Below the pieces are notes generated by a model. The model was not told the DNA's origin, did no database searches, and saw only the letters and a program-made list of their open reading frames with translations. Positions 1 to 12,245 of a stretch of 64,000 nucleotides of DNA are shown piece after piece. How positions within the stretch are numbered: position 1 is the first letter of the stretch; each line of letters starts with the position of its first letter. A program made the translations under genes and the position numbers. The DNA comes from Tenodera sinensis (Eukaryota > Arthropoda > Insecta > Mantodea > Mantidae), in the NCBI GenBank assembly GCA_030765045.1, contig CM060965.1:154930374-154994373 (forward strand), in the 5' to 3' direction.

Positions 1-1090
1 AGGAAATTGTATTTTAAGGATATAGATAACCATGACGGCGGTGCCAGGAGATATCTGCGTTTGTATAACTACCTGCTTGGTGCCTGTAGCAAACACAAAA
101 TTTACTCGTTTAAGCATTTCATAGTCTTTCGTATGTAGATTTATGTATAGTAATTAGCACAATAATTCTAAGTATGAAAGCCTTACTGGTACTTGCTTAG
201 ACTATTCCACGAAATAATTAATAATCCATTTATTTAATATAATTTAATATTAATAGTGATTTAGAAGTAAACAGCTTGTAATAACATTCACACATTTTAA
301 TTAAGATTTATTTTCTCAGTTGGTACTACAACTAATCCAGTAGGATTTGAGCAAAACAACAATAATTTTAGCATTTAATCCAGGGAAACGAGGAATTAGA
401 CATGTGATGAATATAAATAAATGAATTTGCGTTAGTAGACTAGTCATTAAAGGTAGGTCTTTCATATTTAAAATTACTGCTTTGACGTTCCTCTCCAATT
501 AAAATATCAATATTCACACTAAAATATTCGTCAAATGTTTTGCCTGCCATTTTTGAATGGCTCGCTAATTGTTTTTACTGCACATGGATACTTCAGATGT
601 TCAGTAACGTAAGAAAAGGAGATGATATAACCAAAGCGATAAAATCATGATCAAGAGGCGGTTATTCGGAATAATGATTCTTAATAGAAATGCTACAATA
701 AACTTAAAATCGCGATATGTAACACCAAAAGGCAGATGTCATTCGATCCGTAATCCGGAATGCAGAAATGCAAAGTATAATCGCTCTCAGGCCCTATGCT
801 GTGTTATTAACTAGCCCGCTTAGACTAAAGACTAAAGCGCGCCTTAAACATGGAGTACTAAAGTCAGCAGGAGGTAACTAGGTACCTGACATCTGCAGGA
901 TTTACTTACCTGCGAACGAGGCTAGCCCTATCTCGTCCAATGGTGTTATAAATACATATTGCAGTGATAATACGATTGGACGAGACAGGATGAATGAATG
1001 AATTCTGACGTCAAGTGCCTACTTTGCCCTCGCTGTATTAGCTGTGTTAACAAATATAACAATAATGCTAAAACTGTTTAATATATTACC
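1..1090. other. SerT downstream intron, no gene seen
   Basis: This is AT-rich sequence just downstream (in SerT sense) of the TM4 exon, running up to the TTA microsatellite. The next SerT exon (TM5 region) is not present, so it lies outside the window. I recognise no repeat family here. Confidence 0.6.
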
Positions 1091-1396
<306 letters not shown>

Positions 1397-1583
1397 AATT
1401 TGGAATCTTCCAAGAGGGAGGGCATTTTTTCGCAGCCGCTAATGAGTTTGGAACGGTACCTACAGATAATTTTAAGATTTCTACAATGAGTTATCAAGTA
1501 GTTCCTGAGATTCTGAATGTCCATTTTTGACGATACATTGTTTTAATTTCCCCATATTCCTGTGTGCTGTATTGTGGCCAGAC

Positions 1584-1722
1584 CTTGCCTGCGCTTCGGA
1601 CGCCTTTCCATAGAGAGAAATAGACCAGGAGGAAGACCGAGAGAACGCAGAGTGCCAGTGTCCATTTGACAGGGCCTATCCAGTCCAAGCCATCCGCCTT
1701 GTTCATCTCCAACACGTTACGC
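1584..1722 (-). CDS. SerT: Serotonin transporter, internal exon encoding TM4 (partial gene)
   Basis: This 139 nt exon encodes part of a Na+/Cl- coupled plasma-membrane transporter that clears serotonin from the synapse. It reads RNVLEMNKADGLDWIGPVKW and then a hydrophobic helix ending in the SLC6 hallmark YFSLWKGVRSAGK at the TM4/IL2 border. The acceptor is seen on the minus strand as a pyrimidine-rich tract plus CAG before GCGTAAC. The first base, G, completes the GA|G glutamate codon left open by the TM3 exon, so the junction reads EFFE-RNV. The 3' end is placed after GGCAAG, at the usual SLC6 boundary after GK. The donor there is GTCTGG, which is weak. Reading on gives sequence unlike any SLC6 protein and then a stop. 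Family identification is firm. The SerT assignment rests on the close match of both exons to insect SerT as I remember it. Confidence 0.9.
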
Positions 1723-1924
1723 CTGGAATAGAAAACAAATAATTAATTAGTATCTTTTCTCTTTCTGTTTTCTTTTTATCACAGTTTTATAACAAACAAC
1801 ACATAAAAGCTACATGTTTGTATTCATTAGATGTAATGAATACAGTGGTAGCTATCCACAAAATTAATATGAAAATGAAATGTCTCCTGCGAATAGGGAA
1901 AGCTCATTTATTGTAATGTGGTGA

Positions 1925-2361
1925 GGTGGTGCACATGCTTATTGTCCAGTGGTGTGTCTAAGGATTTCCAGTTGCTTCTTCCTCTCGCTACTCGTGACCA
2001 CTGCTGTCCTGCGTACTCCGTGAAGTCTGTCCACCTGCGTCTCCGTCTTCCTTGTAGTTGTTTTCCTATACGGGGGTTCCATAGTAGCCTTGTATGTCCA
2101 CCTGTTGTCTTGTAATCTCGCCACGTGGCTATCTCATTTCCAATCTAATCTTGCGGCTAATTGTGTCAGGTCTTTTGTCTGTGATAACTGGTTTAATCTC
2201 ACAGTAGAGATTCCGTCTTTCAGAGATACTCCCAAGTGTTTGCGTTGCATCTTTCGTTGGCATATTTGGATTCTGTTTTTGTCATGTGTTGTTAGTGACC
2301 ATGTCTGACACCAGTAGAGTAATATAGGATTTTCAATGCGTAGAATTTAGTGCTTAGCGAT
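1925..2361 (-). pseudogene. Decayed LINE, 3' part of reverse transcriptase ORF
   Basis: Read on the minus strand with frameshifts, this has the C-terminal signature of many LINE ORF2 proteins: a basic run followed by RRRWTDFTEYAGQQWSRVA and a terminal WKSL. That matches the family pattern of an RW-D-D...AG-W...A-R..W motif. Frames break several times. It is the downstream half of the RT fragment at 2682-2940, split by a SINE. Confidence 0.6.
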
Positions 2362-2681
2362 TTTTAAAACACAAAAATGCCTTCCCAGCTGGAGAGATTC
2401 TCCTTTGCATTTCCTTCTCCATTTTGTTCTGAAAGGATATTAGTTGTTCCAAGATATATGTTCCATACCATATGGGTTGGTATGTAACGTAGTGTCGTAT
2501 CGGACAGTGAAGGCATGAAATGAGTGAAATTATGCGCAGATGAGCCCCAGGTGCATAGAGTCTTCTCAGAATAAGGGAAAACGTCGGTGACAAATCTTAT
2601 CCGGATCTCCCTAAGGAGACTCAAACTCGCGACTTCTTGGATGTGAGGCAGACACGCTGCCACTACGCCACGGAGGCGGGA
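2362..2681 (-). mobile_element. tRNA-derived SINE (type eta) inserted in a LINE
   Basis: On the minus strand the head reads CCTCCGTGGCGTAGTGGCAG, a pol III box A, followed by a box B-like GCGAGTTTGAGTCTC, as in tRNA-derived SINEs. A body of about 240 bp follows. It separates two halves of one reverse transcriptase pseudogene, so it inserted after that LINE. No precise target-site duplication was found. Confidence 0.65.
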
Positions 2682-2940
2682 TTCTTATGTAAGAGGTATT
2701 CCATCAATTAATATTGTTGTTGCAGGTCCGTTAGACATGACTCGCGGTTTTAGTTTGTTTAACGAGAGACCTGCAGATTTACTATGTTCAGGTAGTTTGT
2801 CTAAACTTTTCCTGTAGTTCTATCAGTGTTTTTAGCGAATAGAACAACATCGTCGGTAAATCTTAGATTCGTCAGTGTGCTTCCATATAGGTCTATGGAT
2901 TAAAGGTATTCTTGGAGTATTATGGAGTCTTCTATTACTT
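2682..2940 (-). pseudogene. Decayed LINE, catalytic part of reverse transcriptase
   Basis: The minus-strand reading includes NLRFTDDVVLFAKNTD, a degraded form of the LINE RT catalytic box (FADD: here FTDD). It continues toward the region before the thumb. Stops are present. It belongs with 1925-2361 across the SINE insertion. Confidence 0.6.
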
Positions 2941-3988
2941 TTCACTCAGACAGCTCTTAAGAATGAAGAGGTTTTCAATATTAGCCCAGGTTTTCATTGA
3001 GGCCCGTAAGTATTCAGAGAGGAATGAATGAACGACTGAGTGTATTAGTGAAATTATGTAAATAATATTAAACATATATTGATACCTCAAGCACACGGGT
3101 CCAGCAGACCTACAAGCTCTATAATGCACAGAATAATATCTATAAGAATTAGAAGGAGAGTAATACAGCTACAAGACAATACAATTGTACGAAAAAGACA
3201 TATTCAAATATAGCATTTTTAATATAACATATCCCAAAAGGAATGGTAAATCGTATCACAATGCACTATTATGTCTTATTATATTCAATAAGTAATAGTT
3301 ATGGAATATAAGTAAACAGCACAGTAGCAATAAGTGAAAATTACATAAAGTAGCTTAAAGGATCAACGCCAAGTCACACATGTAACTCTACTTAATGTCT
3401 CTCCTTAACTGCCATCAGCTTCTTATATCGGGAGAACAAAAAACTGCGCGGTGTTTTGCCTGTCCGCATTCTCGGCGCTCGTTGCCGTCTGCCACAATCA
3501 TAGGAAAGCGCGGATGAAACCATACAACATTTTTAAAAGTACTTCTAAAGGCTTTACTTACCAAATTTATGAAAGAGATGCTGAAACTGGCCACTATCGC
3601 TTATTGGAGCTCTGAGAAACCTTTCTCCGCTAATGGTGCACCATACACTCATTTTTTGAAATGAAGGGGTACTTCGTGAACAGTTTTTGGTTCTGAGGTT
3701 ATAAGACCAACATTTTTCACTTGAACCATTGGCACCCGTACATACGTCAATACAATTTTGCTTCAAGTTTTTGAGAATAACCGACAGGGTACGTGATTTT
3801 GCCTTTTTTTTTTTTTCAATATATCTTTCGATGATGACAATCAAAAGCGTTTCAGGAGAGAATTATTAGTATCGGGTCGGCTTTAAGGGCCCGTCGACAA
3901 CTTGGTCATTAGGGAATTATCAGTCGAAATTTGTGCCCCTACGAACTCACTCCCTGCGTTTTCTGTCTCCGGGATAACTTAAAACAAA
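2941..3988. other. Intron sequence, nothing recognised
   Basis: AT-rich with no protein homology that I can see. The part nearest 3989 may hold more of the mariner relic annotated there, but no motif is clear. Confidence 0.4.
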
Positions 3989-4153
3989 GTGTACAAGAAA
4001 AACCCACACTCCCTGGAAGAATTAAAACAAAATATCCGCCAGGAAATTGCGAGTATTGCTCAACATGAACTACGGCGAGTGATGGATAGTTTCCTAAAGA
4101 GATGCCAAAAATGTATGGACAACGGTGGCCACTGTCATCCTGTCCTTTCATAA
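3989..4153 (+). pseudogene. Mariner/Tc-type transposase C-terminal remnant
   Basis: An open stretch reads VYKKNPHSLEELKQNIRQEI and then a helix ending MDSFLKRCQKCMDNGGH before a stop. This is the well-known C-terminal pattern of insect mariner-like transposases (P-x-SLEELK-x-x-I ... R-C ... GGH). Upstream the frame shifts at about 3985, where an LK motif lies in another frame. Catalytic DDE residues are not visible. It is inactive. Confidence 0.6.
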
Positions 4154-5071
4154 AGTTGATGATTAAAGCCATTAAAAGTAGCGGCTTTGTATGATAGCGA
4201 CAGACGGTAACGAGTGCCGAGGATGCTTACAGGCAAAACACCGTGCAGCCAGTTCGTAAGTTTTTTTTTTTTTTTTTGGTGCCATTATGTCCACTGTCTT
4301 CCCAAGCAGAAATTTACCTATCCTCTCCGCGTTTTCACTGACTGCTACTAGCCTCCTTAACCTTCCATTAGTATTAAGAGAGAGACGGAGAGAGAGAAAA
4401 AGAGAGATAAAGAGAGAGAGAGAAAGAGTTGAGCGGTATAATCCATACATATATTAAGAGATCTTTGAATATTTTGTGTGATGGTCTCCGGAGAACCATG
4501 AACGTTTTTGGCAAACATAAAATTACAAATGCTTTTAGTCTCCCTTACTTTCACACACATGTTTAAATACTAGAAACAATTAGAATGAACTAAAATTCAA
4601 GTGAAATCACCATTACGTGGAATATAAAGCCATATGGAGGTTCTATATCACATGTAAATCTGGTGATTATAAAAAGTCCGGTACATAACTCAATAGCAGT
4701 GGTTAAAATTATTACAAGCTCTCCGTAAGTGATTTAGCTCCAAGAGCTATCCATTGACAAGTTCAAGGACTAGTGCATAACAGAAGCACACAGAAAAGAA
4801 CCTTACGCATAAGTGGATTGCATGACGTTAAAATGTTCTTGACTTTTCATATATTCATTATGAATATAGAGGTCTTCGCCTCTTCCAAGTGAAGCAGTTT
4901 AGAAATGGGAAGCAGGACAAGTCCTCATCAGGGATAGTGATTTATTGTCCTCAGAGGCATACATCCAGCAGAGAAGATTCTTGATTCTACACTAAAGGGC
5001 TAGAAATGCATCTCAAGAAGATTAAGAAATCCTACACAATTGTTGTAGCTTTCACAAGACAGCCCTATAAT
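4154..5071. other. Intron sequence with a (GA)n tract
   Basis: Contains a T-run at 4261-4278 and an imperfect GA-rich purine tract at about 4377-4430. The rest is unrecognised AT-rich sequence. Confidence 0.5.
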
Positions 5072-5300
5072 TACGAGGGTACTTCAAAAAGTAAGTCAGG
5101 CATGTTCTATGCTAAAACATCGCGCAACAAGAATGGTGCTTATGAGAATAGACCACAGGTGCGCAAGTGTGGCTCTTTGTGCCACGGCAAGGTGACGTAA
5201 TCTCTCCCAATATAGTCGTCCACTACGTCAGTATAACGTCTTATTGACGTGTTCTGAGCACAGAGCAATACTGACCGCCGACAGCACACAACAAGGAACA
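5072..5300 (+). mobile_element. Mariner-like element end (fragment)
   Basis: TA is followed by CGAGGGTACTTCAAAAAGTA, which resembles the terminal inverted repeat common to insect mariner elements (CGAGGGT...TTCAAAAAGT). The matching right end was not found, so this is a partial copy and its right limit is arbitrary. Confidence 0.5.
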
Positions 5301-8300
5301 GGATGGAAACAACGCTATGTTTCCATGTTACCTGAGAAAATTATTATTGTATTATTAAATAATGTAAACATTAGCCGCAGCAGTAAATATATTTATAGGG
5401 AATTTAACAAAATGGGATAACCAAATATCTTCCGGAAATATCTGTAATTTCTAGTACATACAGTACTTCAATATTTTCGATGGGAGGTATGGAAGCATCC
5501 GGCGAGCAGTTGATGCAGTGTGTTTGGGTACTTTGGTTTCAGATATTGTCGAGTGTGTGTATCTTAGGAAAGCGTGGGTGTTATTTACCGCCGCATAACA
5601 TTCCACGTAGAATTCCTGGATGTCTAGCAGTATTGCTCCTATTTGGATATTCACTTCAGGAACTCTGGAACTGAAAAACATTAGAAAAATTATCCAATTC
5701 ACGAGGTTTAGGTTTTTCCCCAAACCTTGTCATTGATTGGCACTGGAATTGTTTAGATTCTGCTATTTTTAAAGTTTTAGCACATGCCATATGTGCTACA
5801 TTTAAGCACCCTTTTCTTTTAAACTTTTGGCAGTATTTGAACAAAATATGGGCCAAAAAGGGCTTAAAACAATCAAGTTCAGTGGAAAGGAGTGGTTAAG
5901 CTATAAATCTGAGGAGAGAGGCTACTTGACAAAAGAAGGTAGATGTGACTAACAGGTAACCCGACTCATAATCATGATACATGTGTGTCGAAAAATTGGA
6001 TTTTCTCGAATTACTTTTAATACACTATTTCCTCTATGCACATTAAATGTCGTGTTGTGCTCTTAGAAGTTCTGCAGCATGTGCTCCATTTATATGACTT
6101 CAACTTCAGCCATTGTTTCAAAATATCAAAATTTGTTTAGCTTTGAGAAAATTAAACACACAAAACCGTTTAAAATGTTTTCAACGTTCATCAAAACAAA
6201 CAAATTAATTATTTCAAAAGTAATTTGTTCTTCTTGACAGAGGTTGATGGTGTTTGTTAGGCGATTAGAGTTTGCAAAATAATAAAACTGTTGTGATATT
6301 TTAGTTTTTGATGTGCATGGAGTATTTTGAATATAAGGTATTTTCCCATGTAAATAAATTGAATAACTGATTCCCTCAAAACTATAGACTGTGCTGGAAT
6401 TTTTATGGTAGTTAATAACATAAACACCCGTAAGTGTGCATAATAATGATTTCATATCTATAAAATACAGAAAATGCAATTGCAGCCCCAAGGTCTCTTA
6501 AGAGACTTCTTCATAGCTTTACAAACCACTGGCACATACTTGATCTGCTTCTGTGTTGTACAAAGTATTGGGGGGCTGGTTTTCTGTGTCCAAAGTTGTG
6601 TATCTGGTTTAGGACGAGGATAAACGATTAGGTTTACTTAAATTTGATAGCCTCACATTTGTGGGATAAATGGTTAATAAAAACACAGGCAACAATTATT
6701 GTTGTATCTTTCTGATCTCCTTTCATACCACATTATAAATGGTCCAAAACCACTCGTCTCTTGCGGACCAACGATACAAAATGACTAAATGAGTCAAAGA
6801 GAACTTGCACCTCGGCCGAAAGGGGATCTTTTGTGTCCTGGCGGGCACCCATCGGGATCCTAAAGGGGGCCGGAACGTTGTCACGACAGAACAGGTTGCA
6901 GAATCCCTAAATTTTCCTAACGATACAACATAATGTCAGTCAAATATGGCAGTACTTTATCTGAAATGTTAACACACAGAAATAATTTTACGTCCCTGTT
7001 TGTAAAATTGTTCCCTTCACAACTTCTAATTTGTTGAAAACTACTCGTGCAGAGAAACAGGATGGGCACTGAAAAGAGACTATTAAATATATCGAAAACA
7101 ATCACGAACCCTGGGTAGACTTTAATGGAGCTTTCCACATTCAAAGACCTTCAGCTCTACAGGGGAGCTTTATTGTATATCATTAAAAAGGCACTAAACA
7201 GAATGCCAAGACGCTATCCTTAAAACCAAGGTCATCTTTGTCTACAACCTTGCCCTTTTGCGGCACTCATTGTCAATTCTCTCTTTCTCTTTCTGCAATT
7301 TCGTGTCTTGGGAGTCGTGTATGTTACGAGGACTCTGCACTTATAAACTAACTCCCTCGAGGATAAGCAAAATTAAGAGCAAAGCAGGAAATAGCTGCAG
7401 CTAAGGGTCTGGTCTATGCGTATTTTAAAAGTATATTGGCGAAAATATTTCTGCTTTGTTCGGAATACACAAGACTAGAAATTGTTTCGTTCTTCTAAAG
7501 CAACGCATGGATAATAATAGTTATACATATAATTAGTGTAGATTCTGACTGTGACACAAGTATATCTTCAGAGTGAGCGAAAGCAAACTGCTAATCTTTA
7601 CGACTGTCACAATGAAAATACTATATCCGTGTTACATACAACAATTGATGCAATTTTAGCATTAAAATAATTAATACATTTCTACATGAAAAATCGCAGT
7701 GTAACAGAGATCACAGATGTATGACGTAATATGGTTGCTAAGCAGATGCTGCTTTATTTATTTCAACACTTATAGAGAAAAATGAATTGTATTCCGCTCC
7801 GGGATAACATTTTCTAATATGAATAATTGCACTGTTAATATTTACCAAGGAAGGTGAATATACCAAATAAGGCAGGCTCTGATCAATAGGTATATTGTTG
7901 TCGGTAGTGGTTTTAAAATAAATTTAATGAGGTAACTGTTGCGTTTGAATGTTGCTGCACTAGCGCGATTGACGATTTCAGGTTTTCTTACAAGTACATT
8001 GGAGAAAATTAAGTTGTGGTGGTAACATCATTGCTGTATTGTTGCCAATCTAATTTGAAAAATATGCACACCAAATTACGGAGGTTGGTATGGGGAAAAC
8101 ACTATATTATGAGCCTTGCATTCATAACATTTCAAATTGGGAAGTGATTGGTCTACTTTTTGTTGCTCGTGGAGTGATTACTAAGTTTGCAATTGCAATT
8201 AAATACTTTAGAACATATTGGCTTATAAATTAACCGTGAATCTTTGTACATTTTACACAAAAAAATGTATGCTGCACTAAATGAGATAAATAAGTAATTC

Positions 8301-9151
8301 TAAAATGGTTCACTGTTCAACTTCCTAATTGTATAACAATTTTGTGCATTATTAAACCTTATCTATGAAATATTCTACATTATACGATTTTTATTCTTTA
8401 TCTTGCATATTTAAAATTGTCTTCTTTTACAGATTTATTAGCAGGCTGTGTCTTTATGTCAGTTATCCAACTTCTAGATTTTCTCTTTGCAGTCTTGAAA
8501 TTTTCATACCTTTTAAAGAACGGCATGATTAAAACAGTTGTTTACCTTGCAGCACGGCAGGATTAATCTAAGGGTTAGCGTGTATGGAAGAGAAGCTAAC
8601 AATTTCCATTTTTTAAAGAATTAATACATTCATATCAAATAACATTTTAAAATCAAAACATTCACAATAGAGACCTGAATTATCAGTTTTTAGCTAGTGA
8701 AGTTAGTTACATTGTAAAATTGTCAAAACTGCGGGTGTTATACATTTTGTACAATATGTACCTAAATGTTACTAAAGTTAGCAAGTAGCCTCATGACAGA
8801 AAACTTGGTTATCATCTTCCGTTAATTCCTGGAGGGTATTATGGGCGCTGTCTACTGTGTCCGCAGTTCACGCTAAACGCTGTTGCACCACATTTGTGTA
8901 ATAAACCTCTCTTAATTGGAAACTGAACCATTTGGGAACATTTCCGTATCCTTCTGTTTCGTAGTCCTTTGGAATTCGTGTACATGTGTACTTTAGTAGC
9001 TGTCCGTGATACACATTTAAATATTTCCTTGTCCCAGCTGAGGCTTTAAACAACATCAACAATAATAACAATAATACTGACATGTTCTAGCGAAACTCAT
9101 TTCATGCACTTCATTATGTTTCATATTTTACACATTCTGTGTTGTGGCATA
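5301..9151. other. Long intron stretch, no gene or family recognised
   Basis: Mostly AT-rich. Open frames of 90-120 codons (5451-5723 and 6126-6491, minus strand) have no recognisable motif and the composition expected by chance. One slightly GC-richer patch lies at 6780-6890. Confidence 0.4.
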
Positions 9152-9700
9152 TTTTTACTTTCCCTAATACGTATAGTAAGCAGGGGAAGTATTGTATTGA
9201 ATTCAAAAATTCTAACTCGAGGTTTCCCCGGAAATATTTTCTGCAGCCCCTGAATCCAGAAAAAAAGCACTTTTAGAAAATGTTGGTATTTAATATCCTT
9301 CAAGGATGCGACACGAAGATTTTGAAGAAAATTCCTCCACCCTAAATTAACCTTTACATAGAAAATTTTTTCCAAAAGTTTGATTTCCTCAAAAATGACT
9401 AATGATTTTTATTAAAATGTTTAAGATATTTTTATGACAAATAAAATGTATATTTTGAGTTTTCTGGCTATAGCCCAGGTAGTTCGGTTTACTCTTGATG
9501 ACTTGTGCATAACTGGTAAACCGTAAGGGATAGACCAAATCTTACTATGCAAAAATGTGGATCTCGTTGAAAGCACACTTTATGTCCAAGTGAAGTTTTT
9601 GTGCAGTCAACCAATTAGGAGATATTCCTAAGTAGAAAGAAGAATAAACTTGTAAGAATATTTTATTCACTAATGGATAGAGAAAGTCATTTGAATGTAG
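9152..9700 (+). repeat. Repeat A copy (internally shortened)
   Basis: Begins TTTTTACTTTCCCT with the Repeat A head (AGGGGAAGTATTGTATT), lacks the GT-rich segment, and continues through GGATGCGACACGAAGATTTT to AGATATTCCT. It then jumps to a 3'-end-like GATAGAGAAAGTCATTTGA. The sequence is non-coding. Confidence 0.75.
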
Positions 9701-10566
9701 CTCATTAAGATGTTTCGAATGCCTTTCTCACCATAGTTTTGAATATTAGCAAGGACTTCGGTGTTCATTAACTTCCTAAGTCCGAGAGAAGATTTTCTTC
9801 AATTGGGATGTTTTTTCAAATAGATAAGTAGGCTAGTAGTATTTATTGTGAGGTGCAATAACCTCTGGATTGAAAATAGAAGAGATGTACAGGAAGATAA
9901 ATAACCCAACATCGTTTTCTCGACTGCTTGCAATGTCCGGATTTCTTGTTATGTTTCTTCGGTTTAATTTTCTTCGATATGCATTAATAGTTCTTTTATT
10001 CTTCTTCTCCTCGTTTGACCTTCCTTGGTTGTCAGAAAACATAGCAATAAAGTTAATCAGAAGAAACTACCTACATTTAGAGAGATAAACAGAAACTATC
10101 TATTAGAAACAAAGTTCTTCATATCAGTTTTGTGACAATGGTTCATTCTGAACTTGGGAATCTTGAAAGCTAAGCATTTGGCCGTGTTGCCAAACAATGT
10201 AAACTGTTTGAATGTTTTGGGACGGCCTGGTTCCTGAAAACTGGGCTAACAAACGTCAAAATGCTGCAGGCAACGTTTATTTCTGTGCATGAGGATCGTA
10301 ATATGAACAAACCTTTGTCCAGACGCCAGCATAATCACCGGTTGGATATAACGAATTCCTTGTCCTATCGAAGGTGCGTTGTGTTACACGCATTTTGTCT
10401 AAACAACAGCCATAAACATGTCAGCAACAAAACTGCGCGCTGGCAAAAGAAACAGTTCCTAATGAATTTTCCAAATATTTCAGTGTGTAAAAGGTAAGCT
10501 ATTTCAGTGATTTAAGTTACCAAATCTGTACCTGCATGTCTGCTTAATGTAGACATTCGATTTTAA
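9701..10566. other. Intron sequence between Repeat A copies
   Basis: AT-rich, with short overlapping open frames on both strands around 9833-10088 but no recognisable domain. Confidence 0.4.
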
Positions 10567-11042
10567 TTTTTACTTCTTCTGCTGATAATTAAAAGAAAGT
10601 ATTGTATTCCACCCAAAAATTCAATGTCGAGATTTCACCGGAAATATGTTTTGAGACCCCCTGAATCCGAAGAAAGCATTTTTAGAAAAAGGTCCGTATG
10701 TGTATGTGTGTATATATGTGTGTGTATGTGTGTGTCTGTGAACAGCATAACTCAAACACGAAAAGTCGGTTAAAAACCAAATTTGGTATTTAAGTTTAAT
10801 GTCTTTCAGGGACGCGACACGAAGATTTTTAAGAAAGTAGGCCACCCTAAACTACCCTTCGCATGGAAAATTTTTCGGAAATTTTGATTTTCTTGAAAAT
10901 GGCTCTAATGATGTTGATTAAAATGTCATATGTTTAAGATATTTGTATGACAAATGAAATGTATATTTTATAATTTCTGGCTATATGTAGTCCTGTTTAC
11001 TCTAGACGACTTTTGAATAACACGTAAACCGTAAGAGATGTT
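10567..11042 (+). repeat. Repeat A copy (3' truncated)
   Basis: Carries the head (AAGTATTGTATTCCACCC), the GT-rich middle, ATAACTCAAACACGAAAAGT and the conserved body up to AAACCGTAAGAGAT. Similarity then stops, so the last third is missing. Confidence 0.8.
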
Positions 11043-11822
11043 CAACCTCACTGGAGGACAGACGATTTGAATAAATATCTATATATACGAAATTAATTTA
11101 GAGCAGATGTAAAGTTGGATGCCACTCCCATACTAGGAACCCTATACTCGGGCAGAGCCTACAGCATAACCTCGTCGGCTTGCCAAACACTACTACATTT
11201 ACAAGACAGTAAACGCCTCCACTCAGGAAATGACAAAATATGGCATTTTAGGCTTTGGTTTCTTTTAGCTTCCATCATAAAGGTCACATGATTCCATAGG
11301 AAATTACTTAGTGCTTTGCGATACAGCTTTATGCTAGCATCTTGTGTTGCGCCACGTTATGAAGTTAGAAGAAATTGTAATTTTTTTAATGGCATTCGTT
11401 ACAGCATCAGCCGGTAAAGATTTGCCGACCCCTTCAATCTCATCCCTATACCACACCATCTTGCTTCGTCACGAGTTCACAGAGGGAACAGTGCCGGGTA
11501 ACTGCACCTCCTCCTCTGACAGGCAGATGGCATTAGTGTGTCATCCGGACTACCTGCTTGCGTTATCTGTGGTTAGATGGCACAGAACTCACTATTACCA
11601 TCGATTTTAAGTGTATACTATTGTTTTAGACCTAAAGTGGAACTTTGGGTCGTGGTATTAAATATTCAATCTTGTATTTACCTTGACGAATGAGGGAAAT
11701 CACGAAAAAGGCCAGCCAGATTGGTTGGCCCACTGGATTTGAACCCGGGACCTCCCGAATGCGGGAACGGACGTCTCCAAATGGGTCCTCTTGATGGGTA
11801 ATATAATAACATTTGGCGATCA
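11043..11822. other. Left flank of the Jockey insertion, with a tRNA-like fragment
   Basis: Mostly unrecognised sequence. At 11711-11783 the minus strand carries a box B-like GGGTTCAAATCC in a tRNA-like context, probably a SINE remnant. The left copy of the 11 bp target duplication, TTTGGCGATCA, is at 11812-11822. Confidence 0.55.
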
Positions 11823-12245
11823 GCCCGGGAAGGTTCAGAGAGAGAGTCGAGCAGGTAGTAAGTGCGGTTCGTGACTAGTCCAGCGTAGCAGGGAGCGAGA
11901 AGTTGCGAGAGCGCGGCAACCGGCCCGCCGCTAGCGGTGTGATCTTCACGGCCATCGCCGGGCGTTGGAACTACACTGCAAGAAGTGTATCTGTGTATAC
12001 AGTGTTAATTTTGTGATTTATGTGAAGTGTACAGTACAGTGAGCTCAGGATTTCGAAGTGAGTGTATATATTAACGCGTCATATTAAACAAGTGTATATA
12101 ACATCAGTTTCTCCGTGTACATAACATCTTTAGCTAATCTGTGTTTTTGGTTTATGTATAGTGACAAGTGCTTAGTGTTAGACATAGTGTTAAATACCGC
12201 GTGGGGCGCGCCTAGCGTTCCCCCGCGCACAGAGAGTGTGCAACT
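11823..12245 (+). promoter_or_regulatory. 5' UTR and presumed internal promoter of the Jockey LINE
   Basis: LINEs of this clade carry an internal promoter that acts from the first bases of the element. The region starts GCCCGGGAAGGTTCAGAGAG. Its first 150 bp is GC-rich, and the rest is rich in GTGTATA-type motifs. No TATA box lies at the expected distance upstream. The promoter role is inferred from the family, not seen. Confidence 0.5.

Noticed and set aside
6126..6491. 121-codon minus-strand frame
   Set aside because: No domain, low-complexity AT-rich codons, no splice or promoter context.
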